From Syngnathus acus (taxonomy: Eukaryota > Chordata > Actinopteri > Syngnathiformes > Syngnathidae): a stretch of DNA of 64,000 bases. The position numbers were made by a program, and so were the translations under genes. Under the pieces are notes generated by a model that was not told the DNA's origin, did not search any database, and worked only from the letters and a program-made list of their open reading frames with translations. Positions 22,273 to 32,439 of the stretch are shown here, one piece after another; within the stretch, counting starts at the first letter, position 1; the number at the start of each line of letters is the position of its first letter. The stretch spans positions 4,833,956 through 4,897,955 of the forward strand of contig NC_051095.1 of the NCBI RefSeq assembly GCF_901709675.1, read 5' to 3'.

Positions 22273-24319
22273 TTCTTTAGAGGTTTTGGAACATTAGTTT
22301 GTTAGCAAAGGTCTGCTTGACCTCACTGTAGTGTCTCAGTCTGACCACTTGGGGCATCATTTAAAAGGAGCAGCTAGATAATCGCTCCATTACTAGATAA
22401 CTAACTAACCCACAACCAAATCTGACCACAAAATCCAGCATCTGCAAAAGAATTTGTAAAGGTGTCCACCCCATTGACGATAAACGATACAAGATTTTGT
22501 TGTCCCGACATTGGAGTCAAAGTTCCATCGTGACTTATACGCATGAGATATTCGAATTTGCACAAATTTATTGGGTTCCTCTGGGTATATACGTACGGCT
22601 AGTACGGGTAGGCACGAGCAATCAAGACACGCTCATCTGATAAATTTAATCTCACTCGGCTGGAATTACATTCAGAGTCCAATTCAAACGTAAAACAATG
22701 TAATCCATATCCATAGCCCGACAAATCCCTCCGCGCATGAATTCATTTCTTTTGCACTGTGAGATTAATAGCAGCCCGAGGCTGGTCGGGATAAGAAGAG
22801 CCCAAATACGTTGGCCACGAGCTATGGCTAATTTGCGCTGCGATCACAATGGTCATTGTGTTAAGATCATATTCTCATCATCACAAGTGCAGTGATTAGT
22901 CTTGTGTCCGCTGGTATGGAAACCCGGGAAAGCCTTTAAGACCCGGCTGGCTCTCGAGGAGGAGAGGCCGAGGGTGGCACATTTGGGCCACCTGATTGTG
23001 GATAAGTGGCTTTTTTTGGGGGGGGGCACTTATATCTTTTCTGAGACTTGCGAATGTCCAATTAAGGAAAAAGATAAAGCACGCTTTGAGTTTCAAAAGA
23101 CTCGTGTGAGATATGTGGAAGGCCAATTTGGACTACCCTTCCACTTTTAATGCTTTGTGTTTTTGTTTCTCTCCTAATCTCCGTGGTATTCATTAGTGGG
23201 CGGAGTCGTGTGTATTAAAGGTCAGCAGGAGTCGCAATTTGTCACTGCCTCATCACTATTTATGTATTTATTATTTATCATTTCAAGAGACTTGGAAAAG
23301 TATTTCAGCTGATGAGAGAATGATTTGACAGGGAACACCTACATTTTAAGATTGCTCCGCCCAGAAGGCGGACCTGGCTAGAAGATGCTTAAATGGATGA
23401 GTCGAGGCATACGTAAAATGAACTGGAGCCAAAGCGGTTGAAATGGGAAATAACAGTGGCTCTGCATGATAATATCAATTTAAAACAAAATCGATCCACA
23501 TCTAATTTTACATATTCAATTAGAGCGGCCATCTTTACCGCCGAGATTATATACACTGTTGATTTAACCGTTTTTTTTTTTTTTTTTACTTCTTGGAGAT
23601 TAGAGGGTAAGAAAGAACAACTGAAAAGAAAGATGCACCTTAACGCCATCAACTTCAATTCATGCCGCGGTGGTCCCTGCGAGGAGCGTGTAATCGCAAA
23701 GACACTGGTGTAATCCATTTAAAACACTTTGGCTCAGACCTAAGGCGGCTTTGACTCCCACTGCAGGCTTTTTTTTTTTTTTCCCTTCTCATTCTACCCA
23801 AGCCAGATACGTTTCACTGCCTGACTGCAATTAGCACGGCTGTCTGGAACGGGAGGACGGATGTTCACGTCGAAACACCTTTTGATCATCTACAAATGAA
23901 GCGTGAGCTCATTGTCCATATGAAGAAGCGCTCTCTCGCTTTTTCTTGCCCGGCGTGACAAGCCCGGCGTGATAGTGCCACCGGATCTCATTGCTTAAGC
24001 AAACATTAGCTCATGCTTAACCTTTGTAACCGTGCCTGCAGGGGAGGCCACCGGTGAGTTGTTAAAACAGTGACTTATAAGCTTAATGAAGTAAATATAC
24101 TGGTGGGTTTTATTTAATGCCGGGTGACCTGAGAGGTCAATGCTAATTGAACTAATTGCACACTCAGAGGGACCATATTAAATGGCTTGCCGGATGATTT
24201 AGCCACCGCTAAACGTCGGCCGGGCAGTACTGGAAATTAACGCCGCTGTCGCCGGGTTTTTCTTGTTGCTAATTTTTGTGGTACTTTGTCCAAGCGAATT
24301 TTGTTGCAATGCCTAGGCC
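22273..24319. other. Unique sequence; possible conserved noncoding DNA
   Basis: 24060-24200 (TGACTTATAAGCTTAATGAA, GCTAATTGAACTAATTGCAC) is rich in homeodomain-type cores and looks constrained, though this cannot be tested here. The overlapping frames at 22896-23150 on both strands are not recognisable as protein. Confidence 0.35.
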
Positions 24320-24770
24320 AAGTGTTGAAGTTCTCCAGATCGGTCTTGAAACTCGGTTCGAGACCACTTTTTTAAGGGTCTCGGTCTCATAATCAAATTC
24401 ATTTGTACTTGGTCTTGTCTCAGTCTCTGGATTTTTGATCGAGACGTGTCGAGATCAGGCCAATACTATTGTCATCAATGGAAAACCAAAAAATCCCTCA
24501 GAACACCGCAGTCATAGACAATGAGATTTTTTTTCCCTCAATCGTTGTTTTCTAACATTCAGAACAAACAGCGAATTTATATTACAGCCAAGCTAGCTTA
24601 CGTAGCATTGTCAAAAGCTGTTTTTATTAGTGAGAGGATGATTTTTCTTTGATATCGACTGTCTTGGTCTTTTCTCGGTCTTGATTTCCAAATCTTGGTC
24701 TTGTCTCAGTCTATATACTTCTAGTCTCAATAGTCTTGGAAGTTGTGGTCTTAACCACACTACCAAAGCC
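24320..24770. mobile_element. GGTCTTG-rich interspersed element, decayed
   Basis: It starts AGTGTTGAAGTTCTCCAG, carries many GGTCTTG, TCTCGGTCT and GTCTCAGTC units at both ends (24340-24450 and 24660-24740), and finishes AGTTGTGGTCTTAACCACAC. This matches a common fish non-autonomous family whose ends are GTCTTGGTCTCG-rich. The middle (24450-24650) is unlike the ends and may be a later insertion. Class is inferred from memory. Confidence 0.5.
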
Positions 24771-25888
24771 CAACAGGAAGATGAAACTTTTATCTGTCTT
24801 CAAGTGTTTCTCAAACTTGACTGAACCAAGGCATTTCACGTCAGAAAAGTCTCCCGGCAAACCACCGAAGACAAATGTCACAATGTTGAAATAAGACTAA
24901 GACAGTGTGGAATGTGGAGCCATTAACAGCAAAGGCGATATATTCACAGGAACTTAAAAAGAAAAAAAAACGCAGAGGCTTTTTGTCAACTGCTCTGTTA
25001 TCTGGTGGAAGGCCATTTAATTGTTCTGCCTGTCTCTATACGGTGCTGGCATAAACAGATATTGGCAGCGATGGGACAAAGACTCAAGAAAACCTGGAAA
25101 TGGCTGAAATAGACAGTTACCCTTGAAAAAATTCAGAGGAGGAAGAAAAATAGAACCGCAATGGGGGTTCTTGCTGTATGGATCTAGGCTAGAATCACAC
25201 CATTGAGACAACCTTCGGAACCAATTTGGTTCTGTGTGTTAACATATGGAATGAAAGTTGGACGTTTTTCGGGGGGGGGGGGCTTCAATCCACCGCATTA
25301 ACAGATGACGTCTGCCCGGCACCATGTTAATAAGGCGGCTCTTCCCCGGACTTGCAAGAAATAACACCAACTCTCGAAAGGATATCACATTCCCCAAGTC
25401 AACAGCTCAATCTCACCTTCCTCGCGCACTGCCATCACTCCCCCCCCCCCACTCTCCCCCACCGCCCATCACCTCACCCACTTTCATTCCGACTAGATGG
25501 ATCGTCTCAGCCTCAATTCCACGCTTCCTCAGACGGAGAGATTGATTTGTCTGCAGGACTCCGGTGACCTTTGATATGATCCAATAAGGGACACATGGCG
25601 CTAACCATATTAGCCAATCAAAGGGGGGAGGCACATTAGGAGTGAAAGGAAGGTATTCCCCTTACCCGGAGGCGTTCCGACCGCTAACTTTTTCCATAGC
25701 GCTTGGTCGTCTGTCCATCTCCTGCCAACCCAAATGGCAGGCCCAGAGGGGAACTAAAAGACGTGAATTGCACTTTGCCTAAAGGCCCTTGGCCTCAAAT
25801 TAAATTTGAACATCGATCCAAGTTATTTGTAGCGGAATGCTACGGCACATTTATCTTCTTTCCTCCCCCCCTTCCTTTTCCCTGTCAG
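24771..25888. other. Unique sequence, no gene supported
   Basis: It contains a 12-base poly(G) at 25271-25282 and C-rich tracts around 25440-25490. The short frames at 25324-25634 on both strands reflect low-complexity composition. Confidence 0.35.
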
Positions 25889-26016
25889 TTTATTTAAGTA
25901 TTCTGTTGCTATCATCTTGGGTATTCCCAAATTCTCTTTTGAACGGTATCCGGTGGAGGGAGTTTGATCTTTCCAGACTATTTCAAGGCCTTTTTCCAGG
26001 GCTGTGTGATGTTACG
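25889..26016 (+). CDS. Candidate internal exon, unidentified
   Basis: A very strong polypyrimidine tract (25856-25885) ends in TGTCAG at 25883-25888, and ACG|GTAAGA at 26014-26022 is a good donor. The 128-base segment has one fully open frame (phase 1 in, phase 0 out) encoding 42 residues including SSWVFPNSLLNGIRWREFD. No neighbouring exon could be linked and the protein is unrecognised. A chance pairing of good splice sites is quite possible in 64 kb. Confidence 0.2.
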
Positions 26017-26275
26017 GTAAGATTTAACTACAAGACCTAAAATCGAAGGATACTCGCTTTGTTTAAACCTACAATACACAAGTCTTTAGGGAGTATTTTA
26101 GGAGTTTTCGTCCAGAATAACAATTTTGTACCCCCTTGAAGATACCTGTGGTTTGTACAAACTGTTACACTGTTCTGTGTAGGGTTTTGTTTTTAGAGTT
26201 AGGGTCATTAATATCTGTCGTAGGTATGTAGGTCAAGTTATGAATCAATCGGAAGAATACTATAGGACGCAGATG
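26017..26275. other. Unique AT-rich sequence
   Basis: No feature was recognised between the candidate exon and the composite MITE. Confidence 0.4.
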
Positions 26276-26630
26276 TCCAATTCTGGTCCTCAAGGTCCAC
26301 TATCCTCCAAGTTCTAGATCACAAGTATCAAGTTTGGTCTTCAAAGGCCACTATCCTGTATGTTGTAGATGTTTCCATCCTCTGATCCATGTAACTCAAA
26401 TGTTTTGGATTGTTATCAGGCTTCTTCAGAGCTTGCTGATGAGCTGAATTGGTTGTGAGAGGTAGGGAAACATCTAAAACAAGATAGGAGGCCTCGAGGA
26501 CCAGATTTTGACACCAGTGGTTTTCAGCCAGATCTGAAGAGGATAACAATCCTGTGTTTGAGGAGGGAAACATATCAAACATGCAGGATAGGAGCCTTTG
26601 AGGACCAAAGTATACCCAAGAGTTTGCTCT
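26276..26630. mobile_element. Composite palindromic hAT-like MITEs
   Basis: GGTCCTCAAGGTCCACTATC (26285) is followed by a second start GGTCTTCAAAGGCCACTATC (26336). Both pair with downstream inverted arms GATAGGAGGCCTCGAGGACC (26485) and GATAGGAGCCTTTGAGGACC (26585). The inner parts carry TAGATGTTTCCATCCTCTGA and the inverted GAGGAGGGAAACATATCAAA. Two related palindromic elements appear nested or joined. They share the CCTC(G/A)AGG...GGACC style with the intact element at 45.3 kb. Confidence 0.6.
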
Positions 26631-27520
26631 AGGATAAGTTTGCTTTGAAAGAAAATCTGGAAATGACCAGGCCAAGTAGGTTATTGAGCGATTCTTGCCC
26701 AGGACAGTAAAAAAAGACATCATTATACTCGGCTACACATGCCTGAGACATTTGGTAAGGTGTCGAGACCTCAAAAAGTGGATTCACTCGTCGGAATTAG
26801 AGCTAGAAGACGAAACGAAACGATATCAAGAAGGACTTTGCACGGTGTGTTCAAAGGGTTCGACAGATCCCAGCTTGCCCCTTGTTGGAACATGAAGCGG
26901 AAGAGGGCCATGCTGCGAATTGGCCAAGTGGTGCGAAAATGAGATCACAAGGCCCTGCCATGTAACAAGAGCAAAGAGAGGGGGGAGGGTGTTTGGAGAA
27001 CCAAGACGCTCCTCCTCACTACCCTTGGTTTGTCATCTCCAAACGAGCAGAACTGAGCTCCGGAAGCCGGGGTCTTAGATAAAGACGAGCCCAGTATGGC
27101 CCGAGCGTCGCGAGGGAGACTGATCCCCGCTTTCCCTCAATCCCTCATTGTTATTCCCCCATGATGCCGAGCGGCCAAGCTCCGGCAGGGCTGTCTGAGA
27201 GCGAGATGGGGGTGTTTACATGTGTGCTCCCTTTCAGATCACTGTACACACAGGATTACGGAGGGATTGCGATGTTCTAAGCCTTAAAAAAATAGAAATG
27301 CCATCTCCCATTACTGTCACTCCACGAGCAGTCTGTACATTTTCTGTCATATTCCGAGATGGTGGAAAAAGTTCATTATCATCATTAATCCCTAGATTTG
27401 TGATTCATGACAATTTTAGGGTTTATCAGCATTGCAGAGGAAAACACTGACAACCAGAATAAAAGTGAGGCTACAGTGGTCAATACTAATAATTCGAGAC
27501 GCGATGGACAGTCCATTATA
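26631..27520. other. Unique sequence, no gene supported
   Basis: Overlapping plus frames at 26695-26942 and 27220-27450 are not recognisable. The sequence around 26860-27200 is relatively G/C-rich, without repeat termini. Confidence 0.35.
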
Positions 27521-27790
27521 GGGGAAGTCAACTCAAAGGTTTTCTTTACAACAATATTTGTGACCCCACTAGTCAAAACAAGAAATTTAGATTAATATTA
27601 TGTTTTTGGAATATGAGTTAAGCAACAGAATTCATCCAATCTTATCCATCTCAAGGGGGCGGCCATTTTGTCACTTCCTGTCAACTGAAAATGACATCAC
27701 AGTTGGCAGGTGTTTGGTGACAACCAATCACGGCTCAGCTTCAGACAACTGGTGAGTCGTGATTGGTGGTGCAAAAAAAAGTTGTGGGAC
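27521..27790 (+). mobile_element. GGCGGCCATTTTG hairpin element, copy 1
   Basis: It starts GGGGAAGTCAACTCAAAGGT, passes GTGACCCCACTAGTC, then CTCAAGGGGGCGGCCATTTT, CTGAAAATGACATCACAGTT and CAACCAATCACGGCTCAGCT, before folding back (GAGTCGTGATTGGTGGTGC). The same modules occur in the same order and strand at 48.38-48.73 kb, and partly at 37.06-37.18 kb. This copy has lost most of its right arm. No coding potential. Confidence 0.6.
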
Positions 27791-30146
27791 CCCTGATCTG
27801 AGCACACCCTGAAGCAAGTCCTCTAAAAATGCATTCACTTATATCCAGAATATTCAGGTTAAATTCCTTTAATAGGATTTATTTCAGCCAGAGCGAAAAA
27901 AAAATCTCTTTTGTTGAAAGAGTAGCCATAGCGGCCTGACTGGTCGAGGACACAGCCTCTACAAAATGTATTTTCAAATTTTAAGTGTATGCTTTATCTT
28001 CTTCAGTCGTTTAAATTACATCCATGATTCTCAATGGAAATGAGGATCTTTCCATTATTTCCAGCCTCAGCTGTAAGTGAATCACGGCTCCCTGGTGTTT
28101 CCCATGCTCAAACCCAAGTGAGTAAAAAAAAAAAAAAGAACAAACAAAAGGGACGATATGGCGCTACATCTTACAAATAGCGGGAGATTACTGTCATAAA
28201 CAACAATGGCCTAATTTCCCGGTTATACGTTTAGCCACGATCCTCCACGGAAGAGAGTCTGCGTATTGATTTAAAATGGCCGTTCCAGATCCCGCTTTCA
28301 CTTTCCCGTCTGCTTACGTCTCTTTTCTTCCCACATTCTGCTCAGCGTCTCTGCAATCATTTTCCATCCTGGAATTCCCTTTCGATGCGAACTGAGTAGG
28401 GTCAAATTGATTTCTCTTGTTGGGTTCCGGGCTTGGAGCTGTGCTTACTGCTGGTTGCCTTCATACCCGTCAGAGTAGCGGCGGAATTTATATGGCGAGT
28501 GAGAGAGAAGCTGCATATGCAAGCGCGTTCACTGGCCGGAATACAAGAAAGAATCCTTTAATTGGGGGGGAAGTCAGCGGCTGGATCGCATAGATCAACC
28601 TTAATAGCGTTCACGTCTCCCGCGGAAGGCAAACATTGTCGTAGAGCGACTTAACAAGCGTCTGATTTACGAGCGGAGCCATTCGCACAAGTAAACAGCG
28701 CAGGTGATCCGCTTTTCGTCCGGCGCAGCATTTTTAGAGATTCGTGGCGGGGGCACATTTCTCACACTAAAAGTGCCAGTAGGATTTGAAGTTATTGCTG
28801 GGCAGATGGCCAAAGGCGATAGGGGATTGCGAGCAGGTCATGATTAGAACAAATTTAGTCACTGTAATTATTTGTACACTCTGTATGAAATATAAAACTT
28901 GGGGGAAACTGTGGGCTAAACCACACAAACAGGTACAAGAACAGAACTTTTAAAGAAAACAAAAACAAAAAAACACTGCCTGGCCAAACCCTTTCCATCG
29001 TAAGTTGTTGCTAGGCAGACTCTGTGGGACACAAACTTTTTGTTTGTTGTTGTTTTTTGTTTTCAAAAAGAAAACAAGGGAGGCATCAGCCACACATGCT
29101 GGTGAGTAAATAAATAAATAAACACCATAAGATGAACGACCAAGGTTTTTTTTCCCCGTTTAGATTTTTTCTGTGTTTACATTAGGCGCAGACACAATAT
29201 TTTAGGGCAGCTCAGCAGTTTTGTGAAGAAAGAAAAAAAAAAGTGGCAGGTTTATCTAATGATCTGACGGTGCAGCCTCATTATAAAAACTTCCCAACGG
29301 GACTGGGTTGCTTTATAGTCCGAAACCGTGGACCTCCATGAAGGTGATTCTCGCGGGTACGTTGCTCAAAATAAGGGCTTGAGATTTTGTATGTGTGACG
29401 TGAGGGATGTCAAAATATCAGTCATGGTTTGACACTGGAACGGATTTAGTAAAGCCAATAATTCACTTACACTCCCCATAAAAAGGAAAATTTGACACGC
29501 CACAGAGTAGAGTGTTCATAATATTGCTAAAAATGAATGCTTTCAAAAACGAGGGTTGAAACTCATGAAGAAAAAAAAAAAGAAAAAAATATATATATAT
29601 GATATGATAATATGATGAAACCACGCCCCTACTCATGTGTCAACTGTCAATCAAACATCACTTGTACCATACAACGGATATAGTCATTCGTCAGGCTAAT
29701 AAGAGAACTGCCAAATTTTTGGCCAAACTCAGATTTCCACAAAAAAAAAAGGATGCAAAACAAATTTGCAAAAATGTCAAAATCTCTAACAGCCAATCAG
29801 ATTTACTGTTACAGATGACGATGTAGTTCAAGTTGGTGAGTCAGCCACTTTTACCCAATTTCAAAATAGAGAAAGAAAGAGATGAATTAGGCAGTTAACG
29901 TGATTAGCGTGACGATATCGTGTGGGAGGCTGCAACGTAAGTGCGTCAATGAGCTTATTTCGAGCCACCACGCCCCCTCGAAAAAAAATCTGAAAAACAT
30001 TTAAAGGCTCAACAACTCGGTTCTAGACATAGTGCACAGTTATCTTCAATGTAATATATTCGGGGAAAAAAATCGCAGTTCACATTACAGGGTCTAACTT
30101 TTTTTTTTATGATTCAACCCAATACTTAAGAGAAAAATTGATCGGA
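27791..30146. other. Unique sequence, no gene supported
   Basis: 28400-28850 is relatively G/C-rich and may include conserved noncoding DNA (CTGCATATGCAAGCGCGTTC). An AG|...|GTGAGT pair around 29070-29100 would enclose only about 31 bases and is not called. A-rich runs occur at 28124, 29570 and 29742. Confidence 0.35.
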
Positions 30147-30152
30147 TTTATT
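30147..30152 (-). promoter_or_regulatory. AATAAA polyadenylation-type hexamer
   Basis: The minus strand reads GATCAATAAATCC here, 639 bases beyond the last candidate exon of the minus-strand gene. It is the canonical hexamer and a possible 3' end for that gene, but the hexamer is frequent in AT-rich DNA. Confidence 0.25.
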
Positions 30153-30790
30153 GATCGCTGTGATGATGTCACACATTTCTTGACCTGCCATATATTGCAA
30201 ATGCTAAGTCTTGCATGAAGGTACTTTTTCTTCCCCCCAGTGTCAAAAAACATCTTGAAAACCACATTTGGAATAAGCAGGGGGGGAAAATTGATTTTGT
30301 CGACCTCAGTAATTTTCACACCAAGGCTTCCTCAGATGTTGGGAGAGGGTGGGGTGGGGGGGGGTTGAGTGTTGGCCAGTGGAGCCCACTTCCTTGCGAC
30401 AGCTCGGAAGTACGGTCGGCGGCGCTCATTCGCCCTCCCATGACAAACACCTTCCCCCGTTCACCACTTTCCTTATCAACTTTTCTAAACTTTTCCATCA
30501 CGATCTCAGCTTTCAACACCACCGTTACCCTTCTGAAGGTTCAAATAACAGGTCATTGCCACTCCACCCCAAAAAATACTCTCCAGGTGTCCAAAAAACT
30601 TTTTTTCACAGCATGCCCCCATTGAAATGCTGCTGTTGCTGCATCCCGCTTTTTTTTCCCCATCAGCGGTTAACGGTGCACAGCGAGTGGCATAAGCAAT
30701 GTATAAATGATGAGGGATGTACGTGGCGGAACATCACGCATCCCAACTTCACCGCACATAAAGAGATGCAGAGGAAAAGTGTTCACTTAC

Positions 30791-32334
30791 TATACGCGCC
30801 GAAGCGGTTGAGCGGTAAAGCACCCGGTAACTGCATAGGGAAAAAAAGACAGAGAGGTTTAGGGAGATGTGGTAGCCACAGTCAAGGTTGAAATTCTCTC
30901 ATCCCAACATCTTACTTACCAGGGCTTGAAGGTTTCATTCCGGAAGAAATTCCAGAGGAGTCCCTTTCATCCAAGTCAGAAAACAGCAATGCGTTTCTTA
31001 TTCCAAAAAGGTTGTGGTTGTTTTTTGAAACTGTAAGAGAAGAATTCCATTAGCCATCATCAAAAGTCCAACATCTGGGATGAGCAGGGAAAAAAAAGTA
31101 AAAATGTTTATAGATGTAAAGGTGGATCGGGGCACATGGTACCTGCTCTCTTCGGCACTGTCTTGATGAGAGCGCCAAGAAGAGGACGGGCAGGGAGCAA
31201 AACGCGCTTTTCCCGAGGAAATGCAGCCGCTGCGCGCTGTCAGATTTACACCAGCACGCGCGCACACTCATACAGCTCACGGGCTTGGAGGGAGAGAGAA
31301 CCAGAATGCGTGTGTGAGCGGGAGGAGAGAAAGTGAGAGAGGGAGGTATTCCCACTCTCGCCGCACGGGGGCAAGCTAGAACGGTAAAGTCAAAACAGTC
31401 GATTAATTTTTATGCACGCTTCCAAGTGAATATTACAATTAATGTATGTATGAGTTAGCAGGCTGCTTGCTGGTCTATGGACATTGAAGTGGGGGCCATT
31501 TGTTTTTGGAGCTTGAACATTGGCACATGGCAAAAAAAATATTACTGATAATAATAATAATAATAATGCAGACTAAATCCAGATGCACTGAAACATAACT
31601 GCCACAATGTTACGGATTTTTCCATTGTGCACCGTTAATGTGAAGGGTGATTTTAAAAAAACACAGCTAATGGTGACTTTTAATGCTACATATTTCCATC
31701 TTCTCAAAACAAATCTACAAATCTAAAGTTAAAAGACAAAAAGGTCATTTTGAATAAAATCTTTGAAAGAAATTAAAAATTAACAATAACTTTAGCGGCA
31801 AGGATTCAAGAATTCACAGGTACTTAAACATCTACTGTCATTATTGTTCTTCATGGTCAAATTATATTTTGACCACGATCGATTATCATCACAATCGCGA
31901 TTATTCGCTCATTTTTGTCTCCTACAGTTTACCGTCGACGCCCGTGCGGTGTGTTGGCGGAGCGACTTTCGGAACATTACTGCCCCCTGCAGCTTATATT
32001 TTGAACGACACTAGGTTGAAAAACAAATTAACTAAACGAAAATCCTATTAAACAAAGAGGTGCAATTTAATACTATCACATAAGGTGGAATATAATAAAT
32101 AAGGTACGTGAAATTGTTTCGCTTGGCGGCTTTATCAAGGCCTGCCAAATATGTTTTGTCTTCATTTGTATTGAACCTTACCGACTAGTTTGGTGAGTAA
32201 CCAAAAAAAGATTGGCTGTGACTAAAGCGCGCACAGAACAATGTTAATATGAATGTCATTTAATTCAATACTGAGCTAAAATTGGTTTTATCTCACTTAC
32301 CTGCAGCGAACGAACGGAAGAGCTCCAACGCCAT
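30791..32334 (-). CDS. Candidate spliced gene, at least 3 exons, unidentified
   Basis: Exon 1 has an ATG at 32334-32332 followed by ALELFRSFAA and a strong donor GCAG|GTAAGTGAG (last exon base 32301). Exon 2 (31030-30920, 111 bases) has acceptor TTCTCTTACAG and donor CCTG|GTAAGTAAG. Exon 3 (30830-30791, 40 bases) has acceptor TTTTTTTCCCTATGCAG and donor TATA|GTAAGTGAA. Exon 1 ends in phase 1, and the only fully open frame of exon 2 is the one that phase requires; exons 2 and 3 also join in frame, giving about 61 codons. Exon 2 encodes LFSDLDERDSSGISSG; exon 3 encodes TGCFTAQPLRRV. Intron 2 is 89 bases, a typical teleost size. I recognise no protein family. The next exon is unresolved: the nearest acceptor (30758-30750) would add four codons and a stop, giving a peptide of about 65 residues. 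It could instead be a 5' portion of a larger gene or a noncoding RNA. Confidence 0.4.
31136..31400 (-). promoter_or_regulatory. CpG-rich segment, possible alternative first exon or promoter
   Basis: Lying in intron 1 of the minus-strand candidate gene, this segment is CpG-rich (GCGCGCAGCGGCTG, GTGTGCGCGCGTGC) with a long CT-rich run on the minus strand (CTCCCTCTCTCACTTTCTCT) and a possible donor GCAG|GTACCATG at about 31146-31135. An ATG at about 31275 opens a 43-codon frame up to that donor, with a hydrophobic stretch (SLPVLFLAL) that could be a signal-like segment, but it would meet a stop soon after joining exon 2. It could equally be noncoding leader or merely G/C-rich intron. Confidence 0.3.
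31979..31993 (-). promoter_or_regulatory. CTCF-like motif
   Basis: The minus strand reads GCTGCAGGGGGCAGT, close to the vertebrate CTCF core. Motif resemblance only; occupancy is unknown, and similar cores are carried by some fish repeats. Confidence 0.3.
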
Positions 32335-32439
32335 GCTAATTTGCAACAGGTGTCACGCTGGCAGCAAATCGGAGGGAAGCACCGGCACGGAATCTTGGAT
32401 CCGGAGTTTCATCTAAAAGGTGGGGCGTACTATCTTCCC

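Noticed and set aside
24030-24052. Micro-exon between GCCTGCAG and GTGAGT
   Set aside because: It would be only about 12 bases long, with no partner exons; most likely chance.
30316-30522. 68-codon minus frame containing MEKFRKVDKESGERGKVF as a possible last exon of the minus-strand gene
   Set aside because: It looks protein-like, but the acceptor that would join it to exon 3 creates an immediate stop (TA|A), so it cannot be linked in frame.
30349-30891. 180-codon plus-strand frame and the 136-codon frame overlapping it
   Set aside because: They lie opposite the candidate minus-strand exon 3, have no recognisable domain, and the two overlapping frames plus a minus frame are equally long, as expected by chance in a C-rich stretch.
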